DNA from: an uncultured Pelagibacteraceae bacterium
Lineage (GTDB): Bacteria; Pseudomonadota; Alphaproteobacteria; Pelagibacterales; Pelagibacteraceae
NCBI GenBank assembly: GCA_902589315.1
Contig: CACISK010000005.1
Coordinates: forward strand, 42,522 to 106,521
Direction: 5' to 3'
DNA: 64,000 bases
The position numbers were made by a program, and so were the translations under genes. How positions within the stretch are numbered: position 1 is the first letter of the stretch; every line of letters begins with the position of its first letter. Of this stretch, positions 31,021 to 41,927 are shown in pieces. Under the pieces are notes generated by a model, which was not told the DNA's origin, searched no databases, and was given only the letters and a program-made list of their open reading frames with translations.

Positions 31021-32306
31021 AAATTTGCATTATAGGATCTGGTTATGTTGGTTTAGTTACTGGAGCTTGTTTTTCTGACTTAGGTAATACAGTTACTTGT
31101 GTTGATATTAATAGAAAAATTATAGAAAAATTAAATAAAGGTATAATACCAATTTATGAACCTGGCCTACAAGAATTGGTTATAAGAAATTCAAAAAAAA
31201 AAAGACTTTTATTTACAACAGATATTTCTAACTCAATAAAAAAGTCAGATATCATTTTTATTTGTGTTGGAACTCCTACAAAAAATAATAAAGCTGATTT
31301 GAAATATGTATTTCATGTTACCAAAAGTATAAAATCTAATCTAAACAGGTATAAAATAATAGTTACTAAATCTACAGTCCCAGTTACAACAGGTGATAAA
31401 ATTACAAAAATTTTAGAATCAAATAAAAATAAAAATAAGTTTGATGTTGTATCCAATCCTGAATTTTTAAGAGAAGGTGAAGCTATTAGAGATTTTCAAT
31501 TCCCAGATAGAGTTGTAGTAGGCACAAACAGCAATAAAGCAAATAAAATCATGAAAAAATTATATCTCCCTTTAATTAAGAAGGGTGGAAGATATTTCCA
31601 TACTTCCAGAAGATCAGCAGAACTAATTAAATATGCGTCAAACGCTTTTTTAGCGACTAAAATTACATTTATTAATGAAATAGCCAATTTATGTGAAAAA
31701 TCAAACATAGACGTTAAAGAAGTTGCAATTGGCATGGGTTTAGATGAAAGGATAGGAAGCAGGTTTCTACGTGCTGGCCCAGCCTATGGTGGATCATGTT
31801 TTCCAAAGGATACAAGAGCACTTGTTTCAACTGCTAGAATGTTTAACACAAATCTTTCAGTCGTAAAATCAGTAATTAATTCAAATGATAAAAGAAGTAA
31901 TTTATTATTAAATAAAATAAGCAAAATAATGAATAACAAAATTAAAAATAAAAATATTACATTTTTGGGTGTTACTTTTAAACCAGGCACTGATGACATG
32001 AGAGAGTCCTCTTCATTAAAAATGATACCTTCTTTAACAAGGAAGGGTGCACATATAAATTATTACGAACCAACTGGCAAGAAAAAGGAATTAAAATCCA
32101 AAAATATAAACTATGTTGATAATATAAAAGATGCTTGTAAAAGTGCAGATTTAATAATTATACATACAGAATGGAATGAATTTAAGCAACTCAACTTTAA
32201 AAAAATTACAAAAAAAAGAAATTTTAAAGTTTTTGATATGAGAAATCTTTACTCAACTTATGAAATGAAAAAAAATAAAATAAATTATTTTAGTATTGGT
32301 AGATAA
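31017..32306 (+). CDS. ugd: UDP-glucose 6-dehydrogenase
   Basis: The NAD-dependent enzyme oxidises UDP-glucose to UDP-glucuronate in two steps. Visible are the Rossmann motif GSGYVGLVTGACFSDLG (7-23), FICVGTPT, the substrate region NPEFLREGEA and catalytic Cys261 in GGSCFPKD. The 429-residue length is normal. The neighbour galU supports UDP-glucose as substrate over other UDP-sugars. Its stop abuts the stop of convergent ridA with no base between. Confidence 0.93.
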   Translation: MKICIIGSGYVGLVTGACFSDLGNTVTCVDINRKIIEKLNKGIIPIYEPGLQELVIRNSKKKRLLFTTDISNSIKKSDIIFICVGTPTKNNKADLKYVFHVTKSIKSNLNRYKIIVTKSTVPVTTGDKITKILESNKNKNKFDVVSNPEFLREGEAIRDFQFPDRVVVGTNSNKANKIMKKLYLPLIKKGGRYFHTSRRSAELIKYASNAFLATKITFINEIANLCEKSNIDVKEVAIGMGLDERIGSRFLRAGPAYGGSCFPKDTRALVSTARMFNTNLSVVKSVINSNDKRSNLLLNKISKIMNNKIKNKNITFLGVTFKPGTDDMRESSSLKMIPSLTRKGAHINYYEPTGKKKELKSKNINYVDNIKDACKSADLIIIHTEWNEFKQLNFKKITKKRNFKVFDMRNLYSTYEMKKNKINYFSIGR

Positions 32307-32768
32307 TTAATTAAGATCAAATATAGCATCAACTTCAACTGCAACACCCAATGGAAGGCTATTAGTGCTGACAGCAGCTCTTGCATGTGAGCCAGATTCA
32401 TCAAATACACTTTTTATTAGATCTGAGGCTCCATTTATGACTTTTGGCTGCTCAGTAAAATTATCAGTAGAATTAACATATCCAGTAAGTTTTAAACATG
32501 ATTTAATTTTGGACAAATCATCACCACATGCTTTTTTTGCTTGAGATATTATGCTTAACGCACATCTTTTAGCTGCCTCATAACCTTGTTCTGTATTATA
32601 ATCTTTTCCAAGTTTTCCCTTAATTAAATTTCCATTCTCATCAATTGATATTTGACCAGATATGAATAGTAAATTTCCAGACATTCTAGTAGCAGCATAT
32701 GATCCAACAGGATCATTAGCTTTTGGTAATTTGATATTTAAATTCTTTAAATTTTCATCTGCCGACAT
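32307..32768 (-). CDS. RidA (YjgF/YER057c/UK114)-family protein
   Basis: The 153-residue product has the family's SGNLLFISGQISIDENG opening and ends with HARAAVSTNSLPLGVAVEVDAIF, including the conserved arginine. Founding members hydrolyse reactive enamine/imine intermediates of PLP enzymes; this longer subgroup (about 150 residues) is less characterised, so the substrate is uncertain. It is the last gene of the ruvX-to-topA operon and overlaps topA by one base. Confidence 0.88.
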   Translation of the reverse strand: MSADENLKNLNIKLPKANDPVGSYAATRMSGNLLFISGQISIDENGNLIKGKLGKDYNTEQGYEAAKRCALSIISQAKKACGDDLSKIKSCLKLTGYVNSTDNFTEQPKVINGASDLIKSVFDESGSHARAAVSTNSLPLGVAVEVDAIFDLN

Positions 32769-35335
32769 TATTTGCCTTTCTTTTTCTTTTTATTTCTATC
32801 GTATTCTTTTCTTTTCTCAATTAAAATTAATGCTTCTTCCATAGTTAATTCAACAGGATCTTTTTCTTCAGGTATAGTCGCATTTAAAGATTTGTACTTA
32901 ATGTAAGGACCATACTGACCTTTCATGACTCTAACTGGTTTTTTATCTTCAGGGTGTTCTCCTAAATCTTTTATCATAGATGAAGAAATTTTTCCTGGTT
33001 TAGCTTCAGCAATTAATGTAACAGCTCTATTTAATCCAATTGTGAATAATTCATCTACATTTTCTAGTCTAGCAGATTTATTTTCACATTTAAGGTAAGG
33101 ACCAAATCTCCCAACATTCACAGTAATATCTTTATCATTTTCAGGATTTTTACCCAAACTCAATGGTAAAGAGCATAAGTATTTTGCCTTTTCTAAATCA
33201 ATGTTTTCAATCTCAATTCCTTTAGGGATAGAAACATTTTTTAAATTATTTTCTTCTTTCTTTAATTTTCTTTTTTTCTTTTTAGTTTTTTCATTTTCCT
33301 CTATGATTTCTTTTTCAAATTGCAAATATGGGCCAAATCTTCCATTTTTAAGAAAAATATCTTTACCTTTATCATTTTTTCCAATGAATTTAGGTTCTGC
33401 TAGTGTCAATTGTTGTGCTGCTTTAGATTTTGATAGTGGTCTTGTAAATTTGCAGTCTGGATAATTTGAACACCCAATAAAAGCACCACCTCTAAAACTA
33501 TTTTTTAAACTTAATTGCCCAGTTTCACAGAGCTTGCATTTTCTATCAATATTTCCATCCTTATCGACCTCAAATATTAGTGATCCAAGACTTTCATTTA
33601 ATAGGTCTAATACTTCTCTGGTTCTTTTTTCTTTCACACCTGAAACATTAGAATTAAAGTCTTTCCAAAAATTCTCTAAAACTTTTATCCAATTTTCTTT
33701 ACCTGAAGTTATATCATCTAATTGATCTTCTAATTTTGAAGTAAAATCATAATCAACATATTTGGTAAATAATTTTTCTAAAAACGCAGAAAGTAATTTC
33801 CCTCTATCAGTTGGGAAAAATCTTTTATTATTTATGTCAGCATAACCTCTATTAGCTATTACTGAAATAATACTTGCATAAGTAGATGGTCTTCCAATTC
33901 CTAGCTCCTCTAATTTTTTAACTAGACTTGCCTCTGAATATCTAGGTGGTGGTTGTGTATAGTGCTGTTCATCAATATGATCTTCAAACATTACATCACC
34001 TTTTTCAACATCTGGCAAAATATTTTCATTGTCATCATCATTTTCATCGATCTTATATAGTTTAAGGAAACCATCAAATTTTAATGTTGAACCACTAGTT
34101 TTGAATATATTTTTATCATCATCTGAGTTGATGGTAATAGTTTTTCTATCAAATTTGGCTGACTGCATTTGTGATGATAAAGATCTAGACCATATTAAAT
34201 TATAAAGTTTATATTGATCAGTACTTAAGTATTTTTTCATATCTTCTGGTTTTCGAATTATTTCTGTTGGACGTATAGCTTCGTGAGCTTCTTGAGCATT
34301 CTTTGCTTTTTTGCCAATATAATTTAGAGGTTGTTCTGGTAAATATTTATCACCATAATTCTGCATTATAAAATCTCTGAAAGATGTTATCGCATCTTTT
34401 GAAATATTAGTTCCATCTGTTCTCATATAAGTAATTAATCCTACGGTTTCACCTTCAATATCAATTCCTTGATATAGTCTTTGAGCAATTTGCATTGTCC
34501 TTGATGCTCCAAAACCAAGTTTACTCGATGCTGTTTGTTGTAATGTCGATGTAGTAAAAGGTCCTGATGGATTTCTGTTATAAGTTTTTGAACTTATATC
34601 TGTTATATTATATTTTTTATTTTTTATTTTTGATAAAGCGTCGTTAATATCTTGTTTATTTTTAAATGAAAATTTCTCAACCTTTTTTCCATCTAATTGT
34701 GAAATAGTTGTATTTATTTTTTCATTTTTGTTATTTTTAAAAATTATATTTAAAGTCCAAAATTCTTTAGGTTGAAAAACTTCTATTTCCTGTTCTCTTT
34801 CAGTTAAAAGTCTTAGAGCTACAGACTGAACTCGACCAGCAGATTTAGAACCTGGTAATTTTGTCCATAGAATGGGGGAGATATTAAAACCTACTAGATA
34901 ATCTAGAGCTCTTCTTGCCATATAAGCATCAACTAAATGTGGCTCTATTTTTCTTGGATTATCTATTCCATTTGTAACTGCTTTTTTTGTTATTTCGTTG
35001 AAAACAACTCTTTCAACTTCTTTATCTTTTAATAATTTTTTTTCTTCAAGAAACTCTTTTACATGCCAAGCTATTGCTTCACCTTCTCGGTCAGGGTCAG
35101 TAGCTAGAATAATTTTTTTTGAATCTTTAGCACTATCTGTAATTTCTTTTAAATATTTTTTTGAAAAACTATCTACTTCCCAAATCATTTTAAAATCATT
35201 TTCAGGATCAACAGAACCATTTTTCGAAGGCAGATCTCTTATATGTCCATAGCTTGCAAGAACTGTATAATCTGATCCTAAATATTTATTAATTGTTTTT
35301 GCTTTTGCTGGACTTTCAACAATTACTAGATTCAT
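32768..35335 (-). CDS. topA: DNA topoisomerase I (type IA)
   Basis: TopA removes negative supercoils. The Toprim domain opens the protein (VIVESPAKAKTINKYLG, then ATDPDREGEAIAW at 78-90) and the catalytic tyrosine is Tyr303 in ITYMRTDGT. A C4 zinc finger (CKLCETGQ...GCSNYPDC) follows, then three FGPYL/YGPYI-type C-terminal repeats. Length 855 is normal for alphaproteobacteria. dprA, often just upstream in this group, is absent from the 40-base gap to plsY. Confidence 0.97.
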   Translation of the reverse strand: MNLVIVESPAKAKTINKYLGSDYTVLASYGHIRDLPSKNGSVDPENDFKMIWEVDSFSKKYLKEITDSAKDSKKIILATDPDREGEAIAWHVKEFLEEKKLLKDKEVERVVFNEITKKAVTNGIDNPRKIEPHLVDAYMARRALDYLVGFNISPILWTKLPGSKSAGRVQSVALRLLTEREQEIEVFQPKEFWTLNIIFKNNKNEKINTTISQLDGKKVEKFSFKNKQDINDALSKIKNKKYNITDISSKTYNRNPSGPFTTSTLQQTASSKLGFGASRTMQIAQRLYQGIDIEGETVGLITYMRTDGTNISKDAITSFRDFIMQNYGDKYLPEQPLNYIGKKAKNAQEAHEAIRPTEIIRKPEDMKKYLSTDQYKLYNLIWSRSLSSQMQSAKFDRKTITINSDDDKNIFKTSGSTLKFDGFLKLYKIDENDDDNENILPDVEKGDVMFEDHIDEQHYTQPPPRYSEASLVKKLEELGIGRPSTYASIISVIANRGYADINNKRFFPTDRGKLLSAFLEKLFTKYVDYDFTSKLEDQLDDITSGKENWIKVLENFWKDFNSNVSGVKEKRTREVLDLLNESLGSLIFEVDKDGNIDRKCKLCETGQLSLKNSFRGGAFIGCSNYPDCKFTRPLSKSKAAQQLTLAEPKFIGKNDKGKDIFLKNGRFGPYLQFEKEIIEENEKTKKKKRKLKKEENNLKNVSIPKGIEIENIDLEKAKYLCSLPLSLGKNPENDKDITVNVGRFGPYLKCENKSARLENVDELFTIGLNRAVTLIAEAKPGKISSSMIKDLGEHPEDKKPVRVMKGQYGPYIKYKSLNATIPEEKDPVELTMEEALILIEKRKEYDRNKKKKKGK

Positions 35336-35375
35336 ATTTAGAGAACGTACTTAAAACAGTTAAACTGTCAAATTA

Positions 35376-35948
35376 TTAAATTTTTGTCTTAGTTTCTTCT
35401 TTATTTATCAAGCGTTTAACGTTTTCTCTATGAGTGTAAAAAATTAAAATAAACATTATGAAGTAAAACATAATGTTATCATTACTATAAAAAAATATAA
35501 AAATAGGAACACTTAATGATCCAAGAATTGATCCTAATGATGAGTATTTAGAAATTAAATATGTAATTACCCAAACAATACCAAAAATAATACCCAAAAA
35601 ATAATTTAAAATAATCAACATTCCAACATATGTTGCAACACCCTTACCACCTTTAAATTTTAACCATATTGGAAAAACATGTCCTAAAAAAACAGATAAT
35701 GAACAAATGTAAATAAATTCTGGATAATTTAACTTAACATAAATTATTGGCAAAACCGCTTTTAAAATGTCTAGTAATAAAGTTGAGTAACCTAAAAATT
35801 TATTGCCAGTTCTTAAAACATTGGTGGCGCCTATATTACCCGATCCTGTTTCTCTTATGTCTTTTTTTAAAAAAATTTTTGTTAATAAAAAACCAAAAGG
35901 AATAGAACCTAATAAATATGATAAAAGTGATAAAATAAATATTTCCAT
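35376..35948 (-). CDS. plsY: Acyl-phosphate glycerol-3-phosphate acyltransferase PlsY
   Basis: PlsY makes lysophosphatidate from acyl-phosphate at the inner membrane, starting phospholipid synthesis. The 190-residue protein is mostly hydrophobic with about five membrane segments, and shows LLGSIPFGFLLTK, RETGSGNIGATNVLR and FKGGKGVATYVG, the three catalytic loops of the family. It follows pyrC with no gap in the minus-strand operon. Confidence 0.96.
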   Translation of the reverse strand: MEIFILSLLSYLLGSIPFGFLLTKIFLKKDIRETGSGNIGATNVLRTGNKFLGYSTLLLDILKAVLPIIYVKLNYPEFIYICSLSVFLGHVFPIWLKFKGGKGVATYVGMLIILNYFLGIIFGIVWVITYLISKYSSLGSILGSLSVPIFIFFYSNDNIMFYFIMFILIFYTHRENVKRLINKEETKTKI

Positions 35949-37238
35949 TTAAATATTGTAAAGCTCTTGTCCTTTTACGAATGTATTGGTTACTTTTCCT
36001 TGTAATCTCTTATTTTCAATTGACGTATTTTTTGATTTAGAAACCAAATTTTCTTGCTTTACTATCCAAGGTTTATTTATATCCACAATACAGAAATCTG
36101 CATCATTACCTACAGATAAATTACCTTTATTAATTTTCAAAATTTTTGATGGATTGGAGGTTAATGCAGCAATAATTTTTTCAAGTTTTACAGATCCATT
36201 GTGATATAATTCTAATGACAAAGATAATAACGTTTCAATACCAGTTGCTCCTGTTGCGGCTTGAGCAAATGTTAATCTTTTTTGCTCTTCATCTTCAGGT
36301 TTGTGATCTGAAACTATTACATCGATTGAACCATCGTTTAATCCTTGCACTAAACTTAATCTATCGTCTTCAGTCCTGAGTGGCGGAGACAATTTTAAAA
36401 AAGTTCTAAAGTCACCAATATCATTTTCATTTAAAGATAAATTATTTATTGATACCCCACAGGAAAATCTTACTTTATCTTTTCTATCTCTGATAATTTC
36501 AACTGCTTTTCCTGATGAAATCTGAGAAATGTGATAACGACAATTATATTCTTCTAATAATGTTAAATCTCTCTCTATAATTATTAGTTCAGCTATTTCT
36601 GGGATACCTTGCAAACCAAGTTTTGTCGAAATTATTCCATCATTTATCATGCCATTTTCAGCTAATTCTTGATCTTCCGCATGTTGCATTATTAAAGATC
36701 CTAAATCTTTTGCTGAATTCATTATTCTGGACATAACTCTTGTATTCTGAATTGTTCTAATTCCATCTGTAAATGCTATTATCCCTTTACTTTGCAGAAG
36801 ACCAAACTCTGTCATATTTGTACCTTCAGTACCCTTTGTTAGAGATGCTGTGGGAAATATATTTATTTTTGATTTATCTCTGCCTCGTCTTTTTAAAAAA
36901 TCTACTATTGAAACGTTGTCGATTATTGGATCAGTATTAGGCATTGTTACAACTGAGGTTACTCCCCCGGATAATGCAGCATTGCTCAAAGTTCTGAAAT
37001 TTTCTTTATATTCATAACCTGGTTCACCCACAAATACTCTCATATCAACTATACCTGGGAAAATATAATTCTCTTTTAAATCAATAACTTTTTCTCTACT
37101 AGGAATGTTGTTTTTATTCACTTTTTTTCCAACACCTTCAATTTTTCCATCTTCACCTATTATTAATCCTCCTATCTCACTTATGTTGTTATGAGGATCA
37201 ATTATATTTGCGTTAATAAAGTATTTCTTTTTCATCAT
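35949..37238 (-). CDS. pyrC: Dihydroorotase homologue, probably non-catalytic (PyrC'-like)
   Basis: The protein is homologous in sequence and length (429 residues) to class I dihydroorotases, which close carbamoyl-aspartate to dihydroorotate. Key metal ligands are missing: the expected DxHxHLREPG reads [10 protein letters not shown] (65-74), the second-histidine region reads YHISQIS (His236 kept, Gln at 239), and the usual PHH is INN (264-266). HAED at 186-189 and SDHKPE at 310-315 survive. Such inactive homologues are known as PyrC' in Pseudomonas, where they support assembly of aspartate transcarbamoylase. Here the start overlaps pyrB by four bases, favouring a structural partner role. Two ATGs (37238, 37235) are possible starts. 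Confidence 0.85.
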   Translation of the reverse strand: MMKKKYFINANIIDPHNNISEIGGLIIGEDGKIEGVGKKVNKNNIPSREKVIDLKENYIFPGIVDMRVFVGEPGYEYKENFRTLSNAALSGGVTSVVTMPNTDPIIDNVSIVDFLKRRGRDKSKINIFPTASLTKGTEGTNMTEFGLLQSKGIIAFTDGIRTIQNTRVMSRIMNSAKDLGSLIMQHAEDQELAENGMINDGIISTKLGLQGIPEIAELIIIERDLTLLEEYNCRYHISQISSGKAVEIIRDRKDKVRFSCGVSINNLSLNENDIGDFRTFLKLSPPLRTEDDRLSLVQGLNDGSIDVIVSDHKPEDEEQKRLTFAQAATGATGIETLLSLSLELYHNGSVKLEKIIAALTSNPSKILKINKGNLSVGNDADFCIVDINKPWIVKQENLVSKSKNTSIENKRLQGKVTNTFVKGQELYNI

Positions 37239-38173
37239 TCACAAAAAATTTTTAAACATGCCATTCTTATCGCAACACCTAATTCAACTTGTTCTTTTAC
37301 AACACTCATATTTGTGTCATCAGCTAGTTTTGTATCAATTTCAATACCGCGGTTCATTGGACCAGGATGCATAATAATTGAATCTGATTTTGCATATTCT
37401 AATTTATCCTGTGTTAGTCCATAGTATTCATAGTACTCTCTATTAGATGACAGGAATGAACTACTCATTCTTTCATTTTGAAGTCTAAGCATCATTACTA
37501 TGTCGCAATCTTTTACACCTTTCTTCATATTTGAAAAAATATTAACCCCAAATTTTTCTATATCTTTTGGCAAAAGGTTTGAAGGAGCTACAATATTAAC
37601 TTCGGCACCCAACATGTTTAGCAAGTAAATATTAGATCTTGCTACTCTTGAATGTAGAATATCTCCACAAATTGCAACCTTTAATCCTTGAATTTTTTTT
37701 TTCCTATTCAATATAGTTAATGCATCAAGTAATGCTTGGGTAGGGTGCTCTCTCCTTCCATCACCAGCATTTAAAACAGCACAATTAACTTTTTGAGATA
37801 AAAGATTACAAGCTCCTGAATCTTGATGTCTAATAACTATTATATCAGGATGCATTGCATTTAATGTCATTGCGGTGTCTATTAGCGTTTCACCTTTTTT
37901 AATTGCTGAGTTTGTTATATTCATTGACATAACATCTGCACCTAATCTTTTTCCTGCTAGCTCAAATGAGCTTTGTGTTCTTGTTGATGGTTCAAAAAAG
38001 AGGTTAATTTGAGTTTTCCCCTTAAGTAAATCTAATTTTTTATTTTTGCTTTTGTTTAATTCAATAAATTTTTCAGCTTCTTTTAAGATTAAATTAACAT
38101 CATTTATTGATAAATCTTGAATACCTAGGAGATGTTTTTGAGAAATTTTAATAGCTTTGGTTTTAGTTGCCAT
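37235..38173 (-). CDS. pyrB: Aspartate carbamoyltransferase catalytic subunit
   Basis: PyrB condenses carbamoyl phosphate and aspartate in pyrimidine synthesis. Active-site motifs are intact: [13 protein letters not shown] (carbamoyl-phosphate loop), [23 protein letters not shown] and [12 protein letters not shown] prefer the ATG at 38173 ([10 protein letters not shown], 312 residues) over the track's GTG at 38194; neither has a clear ribosome binding site. The adjacent pyrC lacks metal ligands, so a PyrB-PyrC' complex is likely. Confidence 0.95.
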   Translation of the reverse strand: MATKTKAIKISQKHLLGIQDLSINDVNLILKEAEKFIELNKSKNKKLDLLKGKTQINLFFEPSTRTQSSFELAGKRLGADVMSMNITNSAIKKGETLIDTAMTLNAMHPDIIVIRHQDSGACNLLSQKVNCAVLNAGDGRREHPTQALLDALTILNRKKKIQGLKVAICGDILHSRVARSNIYLLNMLGAEVNIVAPSNLLPKDIEKFGVNIFSNMKKGVKDCDIVMMLRLQNERMSSSFLSSNREYYEYYGLTQDKLEYAKSDSIIMHPGPMNRGIEIDTKLADDTNMSVVKEQVELGVAIRMACLKIFCE

Positions 38174-38215
38174 TAAAACCAACTCTATAGCCACAAAGGT
38201 TGATTAATGCAAGTA

Positions 38216-38671
38216 TTAATTATTAATAAAATCTATGGCACCCTGTAAGATAAATGCAGCAGCATTTTTATCTATATTTTTTTCTCTTTTAGTTACGTTA
38301 ATACCTAAATTTTCGGTTAATTTAAACGCTCCAACTGTTGATAATCTTTCATCCCAAAGACTTATTGGAAGATCAATTTCTTTTGATATTGCTTTTGACA
38401 CATCATTTACTGATTGAGAGGATTTACCTAAGCTACCATCCATATTAATTGGATTTCCAATAATTATTCCTTTAATATTATTTTCTTTAATAATATCCTC
38501 TAATTCATTGATAAGATCTTCAAATTTGGATTTGTTTATTGTTTTAAGCGGTGTGGCAATTTTTTGATTTTCATCACATATAGCTACACCAATTCTCTTT
38601 GAACCTAAATCAAGACCAATTAATCTAGATGTATTTAGCTGTTTCTTTTTAAATTCCTCAATTGTGATCAT
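38216..38671 (-). CDS. ruvX: YqgF/RuvX pre-16S rRNA nuclease
   Basis: The 151-residue RNase H-like protein has the catalytic aspartate motif GLDLGSKRIGVAI (19-31), IIIGNPINMDG and WDERLST. In E. coli the homologue matures the 5' end of 16S rRNA; it was first proposed as a Holliday junction resolvase. It is probably the first gene of the minus-strand ruvX-pyrB-pyrC-plsY-topA-ridA operon, divergent from gatC with 49 bases between. Confidence 0.93.
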   Translation of the reverse strand: MITIEEFKKKQLNTSRLIGLDLGSKRIGVAICDENQKIATPLKTINKSKFEDLINELEDIIKENNIKGIIIGNPINMDGSLGKSSQSVNDVSKAISKEIDLPISLWDERLSTVGAFKLTENLGINVTKREKNIDKNAAAFILQGAIDFINN

Positions 38672-38720
38672 ATTGTATATTATTTACTTAAGTGATAGTT
38701 TGCGGCAATATTTTTACCAT

Positions 38721-39008
38721 ATGAGTATAGATCTTAAAACAGTAAAGCACATTTCGAAATTAGCAAGAATTTCTATTGATGATGAAAAAGCTAATAAATT
38801 AAAGGGCGACTTAAATAATATATTTGAATTTATAGAAAAATTAAATGAATTAAATACTGATAATGTTCAAGCCTTAACATCAATTGCTGAAACCACCCTA
38901 AGATTTAGAAAAGATGAAATTAAATCAGAAAATATTAGAGAAAAAATTTTAAAAAACTCTCCTGAAGAAAATAAAGATTTTTTTGTTGTACCAAAGGTTG
39001 TTGAATAA
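38721..39008 (+). CDS. gatC: Aspartyl/glutamyl-tRNA amidotransferase subunit C
   Basis: GatC stabilises the GatA-GatB complex. The ORF track begins at 38664, but the family start is the ATG at 38721 (MSIDLKTVKHISKLARI), giving 95 residues; the upstream extension would run into the divergent ruvX promoter region. The one-base overlap with gatA (TAATG) indicates coupling. Confidence 0.94.
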   Translation: MSIDLKTVKHISKLARISIDDEKANKLKGDLNNIFEFIEKLNELNTDNVQALTSIAETTLRFRKDEIKSENIREKILKNSPEENKDFFVVPKVVE

Positions 39009-40468
39009 TGTCAGATATAACAAGTCAAAGTTTATTCGAATTAACATCGAATATAAAAGAAAAAAAACTATCTTCAGGGGAAATTACAAAAGCATTTATA
39101 GACCATGCTGAAAAATCAAAAAAATTAAATGTTTATGTTACGGATAATTTTGAAAAAGCAATAGATCAATCAAAGAAATTTGATTCTAATCCCAACTTTG
39201 ATTTAAAACTACCAGGTATTCCCATTGCTGTTAAAGATTTATTTTGTACAAATGGAGTTAGAACAACAGCAGGTAGCAAAATATTAAATAACTTCGTTCC
39301 CACATATGAGTCTACAGTTACTCAAAATTTGTGGAGTCAAGGAGCAATACTTCTTGGTAAACTTAATTGTGATGAATTTGCTATGGGCTCTTCAAATGAA
39401 ACTAGTTTTTTTGGAAATGTTCAAAATCCGGTAGGAGAAAATTTAGTCCCTGGTGGATCTTCAGGAGGTTCTTCTGCAGCTGTTGCTGCAAATTTAACTC
39501 CAGTTACCATTGGAACAGATACAGGCGGATCTATTCGTCAACCAGCATCATTTACAGGAACTGTTGGACTTAAACCTACATATGGAAGTTGTTCTCGTTA
39601 TGGAATTGTAGCATTTGCTTCATCTTTAGACCAAGCAGGACCTATGACGAAAAATGTAAGAGACTGTTCTATGCTTTTAGAGGTGATCTCTTCATTTGAT
39701 CAAAAAGATTCAACCTCAATTGATTACAAAAGAAATTGTTATTCAAAAGAATTATCAAAAGATATTAAAGGAAAGAAAATTGGTATTCCTAAAGAATATA
39801 GAGTTGACAATATGCCTGACGAAATTGAACAGCTATGGAAAAATGGTATCTCATATGCAAAAGATTGCGGAGCAGAAATTATCGATATTTCGCTTCCACA
39901 TACTAATTACGCATTACCAACTTATTATATTGTTGCACCAGCTGAAGCATCTTCAAATCTAGCAAGATATGATGGTGTTAAATATGGATTTAGATCTCCT
40001 GGTCAAAATTTAATAGAAATGTACGAAAAAACTAGATCTGAAGGTTTTGGTGATGAAGTTAAAAGAAGAATTATGATTGGAACTTATGTTTTATCTTCTG
40101 GTTACTATGATGCCTATTATCTAAAAGCGCAGAAAGTAAGACAATTAATAAAAAAAGATTTTGATGATGCCTTTTCTAAAGTTGATGCAATTTTAACTCC
40201 ATCTACTCCAAGCTCAGCATTTAAAATTGGTGAAAAAACAAATGATCCAGTATCAATGTATTTAAATGATATATTTACAGTTCCAATAAATCTAGCGGGC
40301 TTACCAGGTATTTCTATACCAGCTGGTAAAGATAAAAATAATTATCCTTTAGGCCTTCAAGTAATTGGAAAACCTTTTGATGAACAAAATATACTTAATA
40401 TTTCTTATGCATTAGAAGATAAGATTAATTTTAAAAATGATATTTCAGACTGGTGGTTAAGTGAGTAA
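39008..40468 (+). CDS. gatA: Aspartyl/glutamyl-tRNA amidotransferase subunit A
   Basis: GatA is the amidase that releases ammonia from glutamine for GatB. The amidase signature is complete: [10 protein letters not shown] with the catalytic lysine, and [15 protein letters not shown] with [12 protein letters not shown] supplying the serine pair. Length 486 is normal. It overlaps gatB by eight bases. Confidence 0.97.
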   Translation: MSDITSQSLFELTSNIKEKKLSSGEITKAFIDHAEKSKKLNVYVTDNFEKAIDQSKKFDSNPNFDLKLPGIPIAVKDLFCTNGVRTTAGSKILNNFVPTYESTVTQNLWSQGAILLGKLNCDEFAMGSSNETSFFGNVQNPVGENLVPGGSSGGSSAAVAANLTPVTIGTDTGGSIRQPASFTGTVGLKPTYGSCSRYGIVAFASSLDQAGPMTKNVRDCSMLLEVISSFDQKDSTSIDYKRNCYSKELSKDIKGKKIGIPKEYRVDNMPDEIEQLWKNGISYAKDCGAEIIDISLPHTNYALPTYYIVAPAEASSNLARYDGVKYGFRSPGQNLIEMYEKTRSEGFGDEVKRRIMIGTYVLSSGYYDAYYLKAQKVRQLIKKDFDDAFSKVDAILTPSTPSSAFKIGEKTNDPVSMYLNDIFTVPINLAGLPGISIPAGKDKNNYPLGLQVIGKPFDEQNILNISYALEDKINFKNDISDWWLSE

Positions 40469-41927
40469 AAATAGTGAATATCTTATTGAAAGAGAAAATA
40501 AACAATATGAAGTGATAATTGGTTTAGAAGTGCACGCTCAAGTTACTTCAGAGTCAAAACTTTTCTCTCAATCATCAACAAAATTTGGTGCAGAACCAAA
40601 CACACAAGTTAGTCTAGTAGATGCAGCATTTCCAGGAATGTTACCAGTTATAAATGAATTTTGTGTTGAACAAGCAATTAAAACTGGAATAGGACTTAAA
40701 GCCATAATAAATAAAAAATCTGTCTTTGATAGAAAAAATTATTTTTATGCAGATTTACCCCAAGGATATCAAATCTCTCAATACAAATATCCAATTGTCG
40801 GTGAAGGAAAAGTAATTTTAGATATGCCGAATGGTCAAAAAGAAATTGGAATTGAAAGATTACACTTAGAGCAAGATGCAGGTAAAAGTATTCATGATAT
40901 TGATCCAAATAATACATTAGTTGATTTAAATAGATCTGGGGTGGCTTTAATGGAAATAGTAAGTAAGCCTGATTTGAGATCTCCAGATGAAGTCAACGTT
41001 TATATAAAAAAATTAAGATCGATAATGAGATATTTAGGAACATGTGATGGCAATATGCAAGAAGGTTCTTTGAGGGCAGATGTTAATGTATCAGTAAGAT
41101 TAAAAGGGGAGACTGAATTTGGCACCAGGTGTGAAATTAAAAATGTTAATTCAATAAAATTTATGCAAATGGCAATAATATCCGAAGCAAATAGACAAAT
41201 AGATTTGTTAGAGGAGGGGAAAGACATAGATCAAGAGACAAGACTTTTTGACACTAAAAGAAATGAGACAAGATCTATGAGATCAAAAGAAGACGCGCAT
41301 GATTACAGATATTTTCCTGATCCAGATCTATTACCGCTTGAAATAAGCCAAGAGTTAATTGAAAAAATAAAATCAGATATACCTGAATTACCAGATGAAA
41401 AGAAAAAAAGATTTATAGATAAATTTAATCTTTCACCATATGAAGCGACAATTTTGGTATCTGATATTGAAACATCAAATTTCTTTGAAGAAGTTATAAA
41501 AAATTCAGATGTTAAATTAGCAACAAACTGGATTACTGGTGAATTATTTGCAGTTTTAAATGAAAAAAATTTAGAAATATCTCAAAGCCCAGTTAGTGCT
41601 AAAAATCTATCAAAACTTATAAACCTTATAAAAGATGGAACTATATCAGGAAAAATAGCTAAAACGGTTTTTGAACAAATGATAGATGGAGATCAAGATC
41701 CATTTATAATAGTAAAAGAAAAAGGTTTAAAACAAGAAAGCGATCCAAAAGCGATAGAGGAATTGATAAATAAAGTTATTGAAAATAATTCAGATAAGGT
41801 TGCTGAATATAAATCTGGTAAAGATAAATTATTTGGTTTTTTTGTTGGTCAAGCCATGAAAGAAAGTAAAGGAAAAGGCAATCCTCAATTAATAAACAAA
41901 ATATTAAAAGAAAAGTTGAATGGATAA
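40461..41927 (+). CDS. gatB: Aspartyl/glutamyl-tRNA amidotransferase subunit B
   Basis: GatB phosphorylates misacylated Glu-tRNA(Gln) or Asp-tRNA(Asn) and transfers ammonia to it. Visible are [12 protein letters not shown], the kinase-centre region ([19 protein letters not shown]) and the C-terminal YqeY-like tail domain. The start is GTG at 40461 inside the end of gatA. A full gatCAB set implies the indirect route for at least one of Gln-tRNA and Asn-tRNA. Confidence 0.97.
   Translation: MSKNSEYLIERENKQYEVIIGLEVHAQVTSESKLFSQSSTKFGAEPNTQVSLVDAAFPGMLPVINEFCVEQAIKTGIGLKAIINKKSVFDRKNYFYADLPQGYQISQYKYPIVGEGKVILDMPNGQKEIGIERLHLEQDAGKSIHDIDPNNTLVDLNRSGVALMEIVSKPDLRSPDEVNVYIKKLRSIMRYLGTCDGNMQEGSLRADVNVSVRLKGETEFGTRCEIKNVNSIKFMQMAIISEANRQIDLLEEGKDIDQETRLFDTKRNETRSMRSKEDAHDYRYFPDPDLLPLEISQELIEKIKSDIPELPDEKKKRFIDKFNLSPYEATILVSDIETSNFFEEVIKNSDVKLATNWITGELFAVLNEKNLEISQSPVSAKNLSKLINLIKDGTISGKIAKTVFEQMIDGDQDPFIIVKEKGLKQESDPKAIEELINKVIENNSDKVAEYKSGKDKLFGFFVGQAMKESKGKGNPQLINKILKEKLNG

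Noticed and set aside
30205-32306. galU-ugd as part of a horizontally acquired surface-glycan island
   Set aside because: Only two genes, with codon and base use like their neighbours, flanked by core genes and no mobile elements or tRNA.
38174-38194. GTG start of pyrB at 38194
   Set aside because: Adds seven residues not expected in PyrB; the ATG at 38173 is preferred, though not proven.
38664-38720. Upstream extension of gatC in the ORF track
   Set aside because: Extension overlaps the ruvX start region and is not part of the GatC family; ATG at 38721 gives the expected start.
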